Source: CAVQCT01 sp964371785 (GTDB taxonomy: Bacteria; Zixibacteria; MSB-5A5; GN15; FEB-12). From it: a stretch of DNA of 64,000 bases. Both the position numbers and the translations under genes were made by a program. Under the pieces are notes generated by a model, which was given only the letters and a program-made list of their open reading frames with translations, was not told where the DNA came from and ran no database searches. Shown here in pieces: positions 52,502 to 60,474 of this stretch. Location: positions 529,442 to 593,441 of the forward strand of contig CAYJOL010000001.1 of assembly GCA_964371785.1 (NCBI GenBank), given 5' to 3'. How positions within the stretch are numbered: the stretch's first letter is position 1; each line of letters opens with the position of its first letter.

Positions 52502-52529
52502 ACCGGGGTTTCCTGTCGGAAACCCCGGT
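52502..52529. terminator. Strong perfect hairpin between the second aminotransferase and the flippase gene
   Basis: ACCGGGGTTTCC (52502-52513) pairs perfectly with GGAAACCCCGGT (52518-52529), a 12-base stem with loop TGTC. It lies between the stop of the aminotransferase at 52569 and the flippase start. No T run follows on the minus strand (TATCTATC), so it may be a weak terminator, attenuator or a processing site. Confidence 0.5.
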
Positions 52530-52568
52530 GACCCTGTGCTTATTGCCATACGACCCGTCTGGATGCGT

Positions 52569-53675
52569 CTAAGCCACAGCCTTCTTGACCGCTTCGATGA
52601 CTATCTTGATTTCAGATTCAGTGAGCTCCGGGAATATCGGAATTGACAGCACTTCGCCGGCTGCTTTGTTCGACACCGGGAAATCCCCCGGTTTGTATCC
52701 GAGCGGTGAGAAACATTCCTGAATATGGAACGGCACCGGATAATAGATGTCGAATCCGATCGAAGCTTCTTTGAGTCTGCGCATGACCTCGTCACGATTT
52801 TTCACCGCTATCGTATACTGGTTATAGATGTGGAACGTGGTGTAATCCTTGACCTTCGGAGTTACAATGCCGCTGACGCCGGCAAACGCCCGATCATAGA
52901 TCCTGGCATTCTCGATCCGTTTTTCCGACCAGCCCCTCAGATACGGAAGCTTGACCAGCAGCATCGCCGCCTGAATCGTCGCCAACCGGGAGTTGTAACC
53001 GATAATTCGGTGATAATATTTCGGCTTGGCGCCATGCACACGGAGAATGTCGATCATGTCGTAATTATCCTGCGTGTTGGTCACGATAATGCCACCATCA
53101 CCGCCCGCGCCGAGGTTTTTGGACGGATAAAACGAGAAGCATCCGTAGTCGCCGATCGAACCGGCCGGTTTCCCTTTGTATTCAGCGCCGATTGCCTGTG
53201 CCGCGTCTTCGATAACTCTGAGGTTATGTTTCTTCGCGATCGCCATGATCGGATCCATATCCGCAACCTGACCGAACAGGTGAACCGGCATGATAGCTTT
53301 TGTCTTCGGAGTAATCGCTTTTTCTATGAGGTTCGGGTCGATATTGTAGCTGTCAGCCTCGATATCCACAAATACCGGCACCGCGCCGAGGCGGGACACT
53401 ACGCCGGCAGTGGCGAAAAACGAGAAATCCGTCGTGATCACTTCGTCACCCGGCTTGATGCCGCAGGCGCGTAACGCCAGCAGGAGGGCATCGGTCCCCG
53501 AGGCAACGCCGCAGCCGTACTTCACGTGACACAGCGCCGCAATTTTATCCTCGAGCTCTTTTACTTCGGGACCGAGGATGAATTTGCCATGATCCAATAC
53601 ATGGAGCACGGCGGCATCCATATCTTTCTTCATAGACTTGTACTGACGACTTAAATCGAGTAAGGGAACTGCCAT
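52569..53675 (-). CDS. DegT/DnrJ/EryC1-family aminotransferase (WbpE-like)
   Basis: PLP-dependent sugar aminotransferase of 368 residues: VPLLDLSRQYKSMKKDMDAA, GVASGTDALLLALRACGI, DEVITTDFSFFATAGVVSR, EDAAQAIGAEYKGK and the PLP lysine in FYPSKNLGAGGDGG. The end FDIYYPVPFHIQECFSPLGY is seen in the WbpE/WlbC subgroup, which aminates 3-keto sugars of UDP-GlcNAc-uronic acid. Directly upstream is a hexapeptide acyltransferase, as in wbpD-wbpE and wlb loci. AAGGAG precedes the ATG. Confidence 0.9.
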   Translation of the reverse strand: MAVPLLDLSRQYKSMKKDMDAAVLHVLDHGKFILGPEVKELEDKIAALCHVKYGCGVASGTDALLLALRACGIKPGDEVITTDFSFFATAGVVSRLGAVPVFVDIEADSYNIDPNLIEKAITPKTKAIMPVHLFGQVADMDPIMAIAKKHNLRVIEDAAQAIGAEYKGKPAGSIGDYGCFSFYPSKNLGAGGDGGIIVTNTQDNYDMIDILRVHGAKPKYYHRIIGYNSRLATIQAAMLLVKLPYLRGWSEKRIENARIYDRAFAGVSGIVTPKVKDYTTFHIYNQYTIAVKNRDEVMRRLKEASIGFDIYYPVPFHIQECFSPLGYKPGDFPVSNKAAGEVLSIPIFPELTESEIKIVIEAVKKAVA

Positions 53676-53686
53676 GATCTGACTCC

Positions 53687-54445
53687 TTAGTCCTTCCAGC
53701 CCTGGTTTTCAAGTAATTGCGCCGCGGGAACGTCCCGAAGCACCCTGGCCGGAAGGCCGTAAAATATTTTTCTCGCCGGAGCGTCCTTGGTAACCAACGC
53801 ACCTGCCGCCACCAACGCATCCTCGTGAATTGTCTTACCCGGGAGAATGATCGCGTTTACTCCGACCCGTGCACCCTTCTTCATCACCACACCTTTGAAG
53901 TGCTTGAACCGCTCCTCGGTGCGACCGATGAAATTATCGTTCGATGTCGCCACGCAGGGGGCGACGAATACGCGATCTTCAATTTCGGAATACGCGGTGA
54001 TGTAAACGTTGGTTTCAAGTTTTACATACTTGCCGATCTTGCAGAAATTCTCTATCGCCACACCGCGGCCGACAATCGTCTTCATACCTATTGAGACATT
54101 CTCACGTACGGTCGAGAGGTCGGCCACCAGAACTTTCGAGCCAATCTCGCAACCGCGATAGATGACGACGTTGGTTCCGATAATACAGTCACTGCCGATC
54201 GTGCATGCCGGAAGCTCCTGGTCTTTGGTGACCGCGGAGTTAGCCGCTTTCATCGGCAGCTTGCCAATGACCGTTCCATCGTCAACGCGCACATTGTCAC
54301 CGACAACCGTGTCGGCGTGAATCACCACGTGATGCCCGATCACGCAACCCGCCCCGATTTTCGCATTGGCGCCGAGGATGCAATACTCACCGAGTGTTGT
54401 GCCGGCGCCGACCTTTGCCGTTGAGGCTATTATTGAAGTTGCCAT
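53687..54445 (-). CDS. Left-handed beta-helix sugar N-acyltransferase (WbpD/WlbB-like)
   Basis: Hexapeptide-repeat acyltransferase of 252 residues. Repeats run from the start (VGAGTTLGEYCILGANAKIG) to the end, interrupted by a loop at about 60-85 and another with VATSNDNFIGRTEERFKHF. The late IILPGKTIHEDALVAAGALV and the APARKIFYGLPARVL signature match acetyltransferases that act on amino sugars. Beside the WbpE-like gene, the pair probably makes an N-acylated amino sugar for the polysaccharide. The upstream dehydrogenases of the pathway are not in the window. Confidence 0.82.
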   Translation of the reverse strand: MATSIIASTAKVGAGTTLGEYCILGANAKIGAGCVIGHHVVIHADTVVGDNVRVDDGTVIGKLPMKAANSAVTKDQELPACTIGSDCIIGTNVVIYRGCEIGSKVLVADLSTVRENVSIGMKTIVGRGVAIENFCKIGKYVKLETNVYITAYSEIEDRVFVAPCVATSNDNFIGRTEERFKHFKGVVMKKGARVGVNAIILPGKTIHEDALVAAGALVTKDAPARKIFYGLPARVLRDVPAAQLLENQGWKD

Positions 54446-54522
54446 AGAGTTCCTTCTATCCTGCAGGCGTTAAACTGCCTTATTGTTCTGTTTTGCCGAT
54501 CTGTCAGGGAGGTACGGCCTTA

Positions 54523-55722
54523 CTATCTTCGCTTCACACCAGGCATCCAGCCAAAGAATGCCCGGAGAAACCCCATCACGCGATCGTAATCCTCCGGGTC
54601 GGTTCCCTTGAGTCGCTTGAAGTATTCCAGCAGGGCGGCGAGCAGAATCGCAAGCAGAATCGACATGCCGAAAGAACCGAGCACGATAATGCTCCTTTGC
54701 GGACGGCTCTTCACATCGGGCGATTTCGCCCGGTCGAGTACCGAAACCGTGGGCATCTTCTCGTATTCTTTGATTTTTGCCTGCTCCCTCTGTTCGAGCA
54801 AGACTTGATAAATGGCCTCAGCCACTTTCACCCGGCTATAAAGCATCTCGTACCGGCCCTTCAGAGCCGGAATGGATGCCACCGGCAGGGAGAAAAATGA
54901 GCTATCCGCGTTATGACTTTCCAGCGACGACAGCTGATTCTGGAGGATCGCCTGTTTGTTTCTCATTTCGATAAGTTGCGCGTTGTCCTTGCCCAGAGAC
55001 AGTGCGGCCATCTTCAGCTCAAGGTCCACCTGCGCCAGTTCCACTTTCAGTTTGATGGCCTGTTCGATAGCCAGGCGAGTCTGTTCATCGAAATCCACCG
55101 CACGATATTCCACCTGGAATTTCTCTAACGCGCGGCGCGCTGAATCAAGCTCGTTCTTTACCTGGCTCAGCCGACTTTCGATAAATGTTCGCGTCTCATC
55201 GATGCGCTGGCCAACAATCTCGCGGTTGAGACTATCAAGTTGATCGACAAAAGAATTCGCCATTGCCGCGGCGGTGTCGGCGTTCTTGTCTTCCACCGTG
55301 ATGGAAAGCAAACCTTCCTCGGTAACCCGGAACTTGGCATGCGTCATCAGCGCCAGATACGTCTCTTCGTAATTACGGGTGTGATAGCGCTCCCTCAGAT
55401 GATACTGATCTATGATGCGCGAAGTTATTCGGCGGCTGCTCAATATCCTGGCGTATAGATCCGACGGTGTCGCCATCACCGGCAGATCAAGGCCGCCGGT
55501 GACCGAAAGCGCTTCGGCCATGCTGCTCAATCCCGGTTCCGGGATCGTGACATTCTTTGGTGGTAGCAACAAAGCCTCAGCTTTGTACCACTTGGGAAGC
55601 AAGAAGGAAACAGCAGCGGACAGCAACGTGACAACAATCACGAAACTGACAACCAGATTGCGGCGCCGGGTCAGAAGATCAAGAAACAACCAGAGGTTAT
55701 GAGATTGAGGCTGATCGGTCAC
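54523..55722 (-). CDS. Wzz/GumC-like chain-length determinant
   Basis: Polysaccharide co-polymerase of 399 residues. A membrane segment near residue 23-45 (LVVSFVIVVTLLSAAVSFLL), the usual PKWYKAEALLLPP after it, a long coiled coil (about 150-330), and a second span near 345-370 (IIVLGSFGMSILLAILLAAL) fit Wzz. The proline-rich exit motif PDVKSRPQRSIIVL precedes the second span. No kinase domain follows, so any BY-kinase lies elsewhere. The GTG start forms a GTGA overlap with the wza-like stop. Confidence 0.9.
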   Translation of the reverse strand: MTDQPQSHNLWLFLDLLTRRRNLVVSFVIVVTLLSAAVSFLLPKWYKAEALLLPPKNVTIPEPGLSSMAEALSVTGGLDLPVMATPSDLYARILSSRRITSRIIDQYHLRERYHTRNYEETYLALMTHAKFRVTEEGLLSITVEDKNADTAAAMANSFVDQLDSLNREIVGQRIDETRTFIESRLSQVKNELDSARRALEKFQVEYRAVDFDEQTRLAIEQAIKLKVELAQVDLELKMAALSLGKDNAQLIEMRNKQAILQNQLSSLESHNADSSFFSLPVASIPALKGRYEMLYSRVKVAEAIYQVLLEQREQAKIKEYEKMPTVSVLDRAKSPDVKSRPQRSIIVLGSFGMSILLAILLAALLEYFKRLKGTDPEDYDRVMGFLRAFFGWMPGVKRR

Positions 55723-57005
55723 CGAAGCTCCTCCCGGACCTGTATTGTCATCTGGCTTCCGTCGCGTACCACCACCCCGGGTGATACAACCGAACTAACT
55801 TTTGACACGGGATTAAACAGAAGGATCTGATCTTTGTCGGCGGTGGGGAGAAACCCGCCGGCGCCGAGCACGTATGACTTGACATCTTTACCGGCGACGA
55901 ATGGATAAAACCCGGGATTATAGACCGCGCCGCTGATCTGGACGTAACCGACCAGCACCGGCACATAGACCGAATCCTGCACGTGAAGTTCCACCTGAGC
56001 CCATCCGTCCGGTGTGTCCATCAAGTGAGATATAGGGAAACGCATATTGGTCACGCGTCCAGTGGCGTCAACTCGGGGCTTGCGGAAAATCGTAGTCAAA
56101 CCCGAATTTGCATCTTGAAGGATGCCGCCGGCACTCGCTATAAGACTCTTCAACGTTATTCCGGATGAAAACGTGTAGAAGCCCGGCTTGGCCACTGCAC
56201 CGAAAATAGCAAGCTTGTCTTCTTCCGAGGTTGTCGGCCGGGGCGGAACAACAACTATATCACCACCCTCGAGTTCCCCCGCGTGTCCGGTGGTCACTCT
56301 GTTTATGATCGAGATTGCGGATGTATCCGCGCCGGTGCGTGCCCCTCCTGCGAGGACAAGCAGAAGCGACAAGTCGTCGGTGGGAAGCAACTCAACTTCG
56401 CGTGGGGTGTTTACTTCGCCCACAATCTGAACGACCCGGTCGGACTTGTTTGGCACAAATACAGCGAAACCCGAATACAACAAAGGATCTGACTCCAGGT
56501 CGCCGGCGAACGCTGCTTTATCGAGGTCAACGGTTAACGGTTTCACCCCGCCGCGAAATTGAATCAACCGTCTGGATCCATCAGGCAGGACTCCTCCAGC
56601 CCTGGCCACCAGTTCCGAGACTCTCTGCGATGTATACCCGTAATAGAGACCGGGGTTGCGGACAGCCCCGGAAACGGTTATAGCGACTGATCGGGGATCA
56701 GTCACGGATATGACGATATCGGGGACATTGTACAGTTTAATCAGTGCATCGCCGAGAATCTCTCTGGCCCGGTCAAGATTGGTATGGGACAAATCGAACA
56801 CACCCAGAGTCTGGTCAACTACTTTCCCCTCGCCATTTACATAGAGTGTATCCGGAGCAAGTTTGGATCTGACAAAGGTAATCTGGAGCTTGTCGCCCGG
56901 ACGAATCATGTACATGGTCGGGTCGATCGGCTGGTCGTATTGCGGTACATCATTGCTCTGGGCAAGGACGTCGGCGGCCCAAAGGAGCGCTATGGCGACC
57001 CACAA
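55719..57005 (-). CDS. Wza/GumB-like polysaccharide export protein
   Basis: Outer-membrane export protein of the polysaccharide biosynthesis/export family. MYMIRPGDKLQITFV begins the export domain and SLBB-like repeats follow: ITVSGAVRNPGLYYGYTSQRVSEL, VQIVGEVNTPREVEL, LAIFGAVAKPGFYTF and VQISGAVYNPGFYPF (each cited in part). A signal peptide is present. The start is listed at a TTG (57005), but it gives no basic n-region; the frame stays open to an ATT at 57029 preceded by GGAG nine bases earlier, which would give MFKTRQITLWVAIALLWAAD. No lipobox cysteine is evident. Length 428 or 436. Confidence 0.88.
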   Translation of the reverse strand: MWVAIALLWAADVLAQSNDVPQYDQPIDPTMYMIRPGDKLQITFVRSKLAPDTLYVNGEGKVVDQTLGVFDLSHTNLDRAREILGDALIKLYNVPDIVISVTDPRSVAITVSGAVRNPGLYYGYTSQRVSELVARAGGVLPDGSRRLIQFRGGVKPLTVDLDKAAFAGDLESDPLLYSGFAVFVPNKSDRVVQIVGEVNTPREVELLPTDDLSLLLVLAGGARTGADTSAISIINRVTTGHAGELEGGDIVVVPPRPTTSEEDKLAIFGAVAKPGFYTFSSGITLKSLIASAGGILQDANSGLTTIFRKPRVDATGRVTNMRFPISHLMDTPDGWAQVELHVQDSVYVPVLVGYVQISGAVYNPGFYPFVAGKDVKSYVLGAGGFLPTADKDQILLFNPVSKVSSVVSPGVVVRDGSQMTIQVREELR

Positions 57006-57068
57006 AGTGATCTGGCGCGTCTTGAAAATGGTCTGAAACTCCGTTTTTAGCTCTTCTATCAGGTTTCC

Positions 57069-57097
57069 ACGATAGCGAAACGAAAGGGGAAAGTCAA
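57069..57097 (-). promoter_or_regulatory. Promoter of the wza-wzz polysaccharide operon
   Basis: On the minus strand TTGACT (57097-57092), 17 bases, TATCGT (57074-57069). The start site would be near 57062, about 33 bases before the possible ATT start at 57029. It lies between the wza-like gene and the next gene upstream. Confidence 0.55.
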
Positions 57098-57130
57098 CCG
57101 GTAATACCAGCTCTCAGACAACGGCTTACC

Positions 57131-58819
57131 CTACAATCGGCGCCACGCCACCACCATAGCCAGCCCCGTAAGCACCGTGATAAGCAGGCCGACCATGAAA
57201 TGGGGTGTCCGGTAATAGAGCTCCACCTTTGAGCGGCCAGCCTCATATGGAAATCCGATCACACCGTTCTTTTCGAACACATTCCGTCCATCTTTGGCCC
57301 GCCATCCGGGATCATATCCCATACCGATCACCAGCTCGCCATCGGTGGCGGCATCCAGCCCATACACGATCCGATTCGGCGTATACTGACGGCTCTCCAC
57401 TTTCACCGTTCCCGACAACGCATACTCAGGCAGGACATTGTTAGTCGCATCTACGAGCCCGCGACTTGGATGATACGCTGACAACCAGGGTGAAATTAGC
57501 GAGCCGCGATTCGCCAGATAGTTTTCGTAGGCGTGCATTTTTTTATCGATCACTTGTGTGAAATTAGCCGACCGATAGACATCTTGAGGGTGATGCGTAA
57601 AGGCGCTTGACATGATCGGCCAAGCCAGTACGAAATTCGTCCCCATAATAATCACCGCGACGACCGGCAGGATGGTTTTAGACCACCGGCGACCACTCTC
57701 TGAGATTCTTCGGTCGAGCAGATCATAGCCAAAACCTCCCAGCACCGCGAATGAGAGAATGACAAACTGGAACGATCTTCCGGTACACCTCGCAGCGTCG
57801 AATCCCGGCAGGCGTGATAGAAGTGCCCACGGTGAGAACGATCCGAAATTCCCCAGCCCGAGAACGAGAAAGAATGCCGCAAGAACCAGCCATATTCTCG
57901 TCTTCTTGAAGGCGAACACGAGCGCCGCCAAAGCTAAAAGCACCAGCAGGGGCGAGATGTAGGCTCCGTACTCTTGCCAGTTCCAATATTGGCCGGCAAA
58001 ATTTCTTGCAAACAACGAGTGAGTGAGCCCGAAGAAGATCTTTCCCAGCGCTGTGAGCGGTATTGATTCGTCCGGATTTCCCTCCCATTTGTTGCGAATC
58101 AGATAGACTGTCATAGGGAGGAATTTCACCGCGGACAGCAGAATGCCGGACACCGTGGCCACAACGAACCCGATGAAATACATCACCCGATGCTGCTCAA
58201 TTGTCAAAAGAATAAACAGCAGCGCCGAAAAAGTGAGGGTGTACAGAAGCGGAACGGCCCCGCCGTTGCCAAGGATCATCACCGCTAACACGACTCCGGC
58301 AACGAGCGAGTGCCTCAACCGTTCAACCGACTTCAATATGAAATACACGAACCAGGGCAAAAAGCAAAAGTGAGTGAATGGCATGTGGCCCTCGGCAAAG
58401 TGCAAAGCAAAGTGAACCGATCCGAAATAGGCAACCGATGCAAGCAGGGCCGCGAATGAAGAGATTCCCAGCCGGGTGAACAGCCTGTGGCTCCCCCAAA
58501 AGCCTAGAAAATAACAGATCAACACCTGAAGTTTCAGTCCGACTACGGCACCGAAAATCAAGTATAAGAGCAAAAACGGCGAAAAAACGGCAACCTCAGG
58601 ATGATGAAACAGTATATTCCCCCCCGCCAGATATGGATTCCAGAATGGAAACTGGTGATACTGAAGAATCGTCCCGGCCGGCACGGCCGCTATGGTCGTG
58701 AATAGGTCCCAGTCACGCACACCCCAATAATTGAGTTTGAGAAGGAACGGCAGTGTGTAAAGCAGCGCCAGCCCAAAAAAAATCAGTGGATATGTCAGAT
58801 GTGATTTCTTACCATTCAT
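57131..58819 (-). CDS. YfhO/GT-C-like multi-span membrane protein
   Basis: A 562-residue membrane protein with about 12 spans and a C-terminal soluble part of about 150 residues. The first loop has NYWGVRDWDLFTTIAAVPAG, with the acidic DWD pair placed as in GT-C glycosyltransferases; PFWNPYLAGGNILFHHPEVA follows, like the YfhO-type loop. The end GMGYDPGWRAKDGRNVFEKN and the basic tail resemble the YfhO domain. Probably uses lipid-linked sugar outside the membrane, or modifies lipids. Substrate unknown. Confidence 0.75.
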   Translation of the reverse strand: MNGKKSHLTYPLIFFGLALLYTLPFLLKLNYWGVRDWDLFTTIAAVPAGTILQYHQFPFWNPYLAGGNILFHHPEVAVFSPFLLLYLIFGAVVGLKLQVLICYFLGFWGSHRLFTRLGISSFAALLASVAYFGSVHFALHFAEGHMPFTHFCFLPWFVYFILKSVERLRHSLVAGVVLAVMILGNGGAVPLLYTLTFSALLFILLTIEQHRVMYFIGFVVATVSGILLSAVKFLPMTVYLIRNKWEGNPDESIPLTALGKIFFGLTHSLFARNFAGQYWNWQEYGAYISPLLVLLALAALVFAFKKTRIWLVLAAFFLVLGLGNFGSFSPWALLSRLPGFDAARCTGRSFQFVILSFAVLGGFGYDLLDRRISESGRRWSKTILPVVAVIIMGTNFVLAWPIMSSAFTHHPQDVYRSANFTQVIDKKMHAYENYLANRGSLISPWLSAYHPSRGLVDATNNVLPEYALSGTVKVESRQYTPNRIVYGLDAATDGELVIGMGYDPGWRAKDGRNVFEKNGVIGFPYEAGRSKVELYYRTPHFMVGLLITVLTGLAMVVAWRRL

Positions 58820-58864
58820 GCCATAACGAAAAACATAAGAGTGCTGTTTATCTGCGGTAACTTA

Positions 58865-59971
58865 ATGATTAATTCCTGTTTGAAAAGCAAAACTTTCTGG
58901 ATTCCAACGGCTCTGTTCCTCTTGTTCCTGGGCGGGTTTGTTTTGCTTATGCAAACCGGCCATGTCAAGTACTACGCGTTGAGCAGGACTCTTTCTCAGT
59001 GGGATGGTCAACATTACCTGTCTATCGCTCGCGACGGGTACCAGAGATTTCCGTGTTCTTACAACGCTTCTTATATCTGCGGCAATGTCGGTTGGTTCCC
59101 GTTCTACCCGCTGGTTGGATGGCTGCTTTCTTTCGGCGGGTTAGTCAATGTCAACTGGGTGTTGCTTGTCATTTCATGGCTCGCCTGCTGGATGGCGGTC
59201 CTGCTTCTGTTTCGAACGATAGAGAATAGTCATGGCACTCCAACAGCCTCATTTTCCGTAATCGCCATGCTTCTATATCCGGCATCGTTCTATTTTCTGA
59301 CCACCTTCCCTTACTCGCTTTATCTGCTGATGGCAATAGGTGTTTATCTGATGCTGGAAAAACGGAAGTTTGGCTTTCTATGGGCATTAAGCCTCGCGCT
59401 ATCCGTTACCTACCCGTCGGGAATCGTAATTGCCCTGCCGATTGCGTATACACTGGCTGTTGGATGGAAGACGGAGACGGCCCGGAACAAGGCTCTGCTC
59501 TGTCTTGGGACGGTCGCTCCTACGTTCGGCCTGCTTCTCTACGGGTTGTATTACTGGGTGAAGTTCGGGGATTTCTTTCTCTACCAGCATTTCCAGGCGC
59601 AGGGATATTATGCCCATGAAATCTCATTCCCGCTGGCGGTCATATATGACACGATCAAGTTCCAAAATACAAACAGTCCGATATTTCTAATTCTGGTTTT
59701 CGTTATCGCCACTTTAGTGCTGTTCTACACTAAAAAAGTAACGGTCGGATGGCAGATTTTCATGTTTGCAGTCCTGCTGTTCACGCCGACATTCGGCACC
59801 GCCGACTGCTACTACCGTCATGCAATCGTGGCCTTTCCGATGTTCATGATGGTAGGATACTCGGCGAAATCGTCCTGGCGAAAACTGCTTTTCCCCGCCT
59901 ATATTATCGGGGCTTTGATCCTGCTGTGGAAGGTGTTTGTACCGATGTTCAAACTGGGGAATCTCATGTAG
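58865..59971 (+). CDS. GT-C mannosyltransferase-like membrane protein (PIG-V-like)
   Basis: Plus-strand membrane protein of 368 residues, about ten spans. SQWDGQHYLSIARDGYQ in the first loop and GNVGWFPFYPLVGWL match the WDG..Y and FPLYP motifs of PIG-V-like mannosyltransferases. I prefer the ATG at 58865 over a GTG at 58841. It lies head to head with the YfhO-like gene and tail to tail with a lipoprotein gene. Probably attaches a sugar from a lipid carrier in surface glycan synthesis; specificity is not predictable. Confidence 0.78.
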   Translation: MINSCLKSKTFWIPTALFLLFLGGFVLLMQTGHVKYYALSRTLSQWDGQHYLSIARDGYQRFPCSYNASYICGNVGWFPFYPLVGWLLSFGGLVNVNWVLLVISWLACWMAVLLLFRTIENSHGTPTASFSVIAMLLYPASFYFLTTFPYSLYLLMAIGVYLMLEKRKFGFLWALSLALSVTYPSGIVIALPIAYTLAVGWKTETARNKALLCLGTVAPTFGLLLYGLYYWVKFGDFFLYQHFQAQGYYAHEISFPLAVIYDTIKFQNTNSPIFLILVFVIATLVLFYTKKVTVGWQIFMFAVLLFTPTFGTADCYYRHAIVAFPMFMMVGYSAKSSWRKLLFPAYIIGALILLWKVFVPMFKLGNLM

Positions 59972-59977
59972 ACAAAG

Positions 59978-60406
59978 CTACATCGTGAACAGCCTTATCA
60001 CGAAAGTAGTGTCATTGCTGGACCGGCTAAAAATAATCGTGTCGCCGTGACTTACGAAATCCGCATTGAACAGTCCTGACGGCACCCGTTTGGAATCACA
60101 ATTGCCGCCAAAAATCTGTGTCGGGTTGAATGTAATGCGGTTACTGCCCCAATCGTAGACACTTCCCTCACAATCACAATACTCGGTGACATCGTTGCTG
60201 CTCGTGGGATAGAAGTGAAAAGAGAATTTGGCATTATCAGTCACAGCTAGCAATAGTGAGTCTTTTTTCTCTCCGACGACCGATGTCTGTTTGACCGAGT
60301 AAGTCCCCCTGAAATTCTCTGTCACCGGCTGGGAGCCGGTTCCATTGTTGTGACACGAACCTGCCAAAAGCAGCACGATCAGACACCCAATCAAGACAAT
60401 CCGCAA
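59978..60406 (-). CDS. Small lipoprotein of unknown function
   Basis: A 142-residue protein with a lipoprotein signal peptide, IVLIGCLIVLLLAGSC, where the cysteine at about 18 follows AGS. The rest is soluble, with ENFRGTYSVKQTSVVGEKKD and a repeated beta pattern ending SNDTTFVIRLF, and three further cysteines (CDCEG and GGNC). A TTG start has GGAGG five bases before it. Function not recognised. It follows pyrG by 68 bases in the same direction. Confidence 0.68.
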   Translation of the reverse strand: MRIVLIGCLIVLLLAGSCHNNGTGSQPVTENFRGTYSVKQTSVVGEKKDSLLLAVTDNAKFSFHFYPTSSNDVTEYCDCEGSVYDWGSNRITFNPTQIFGGNCDSKRVPSGLFNADFVSHGDTIIFSRSSNDTTFVIRLFTM

Positions 60407-60474
60407 ATTAGCCTCCAGGTTATCCGACAGAAGGACGAAAACTCATCCACCCGCGTTTAGTGAAACCGGCCGAA

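Noticed and set aside
52725..53474. A 249-codon plus-strand open frame opposite the WbpE-like gene
   Set aside because: Shadow frame rich in His and Arg with no recognisable domain.
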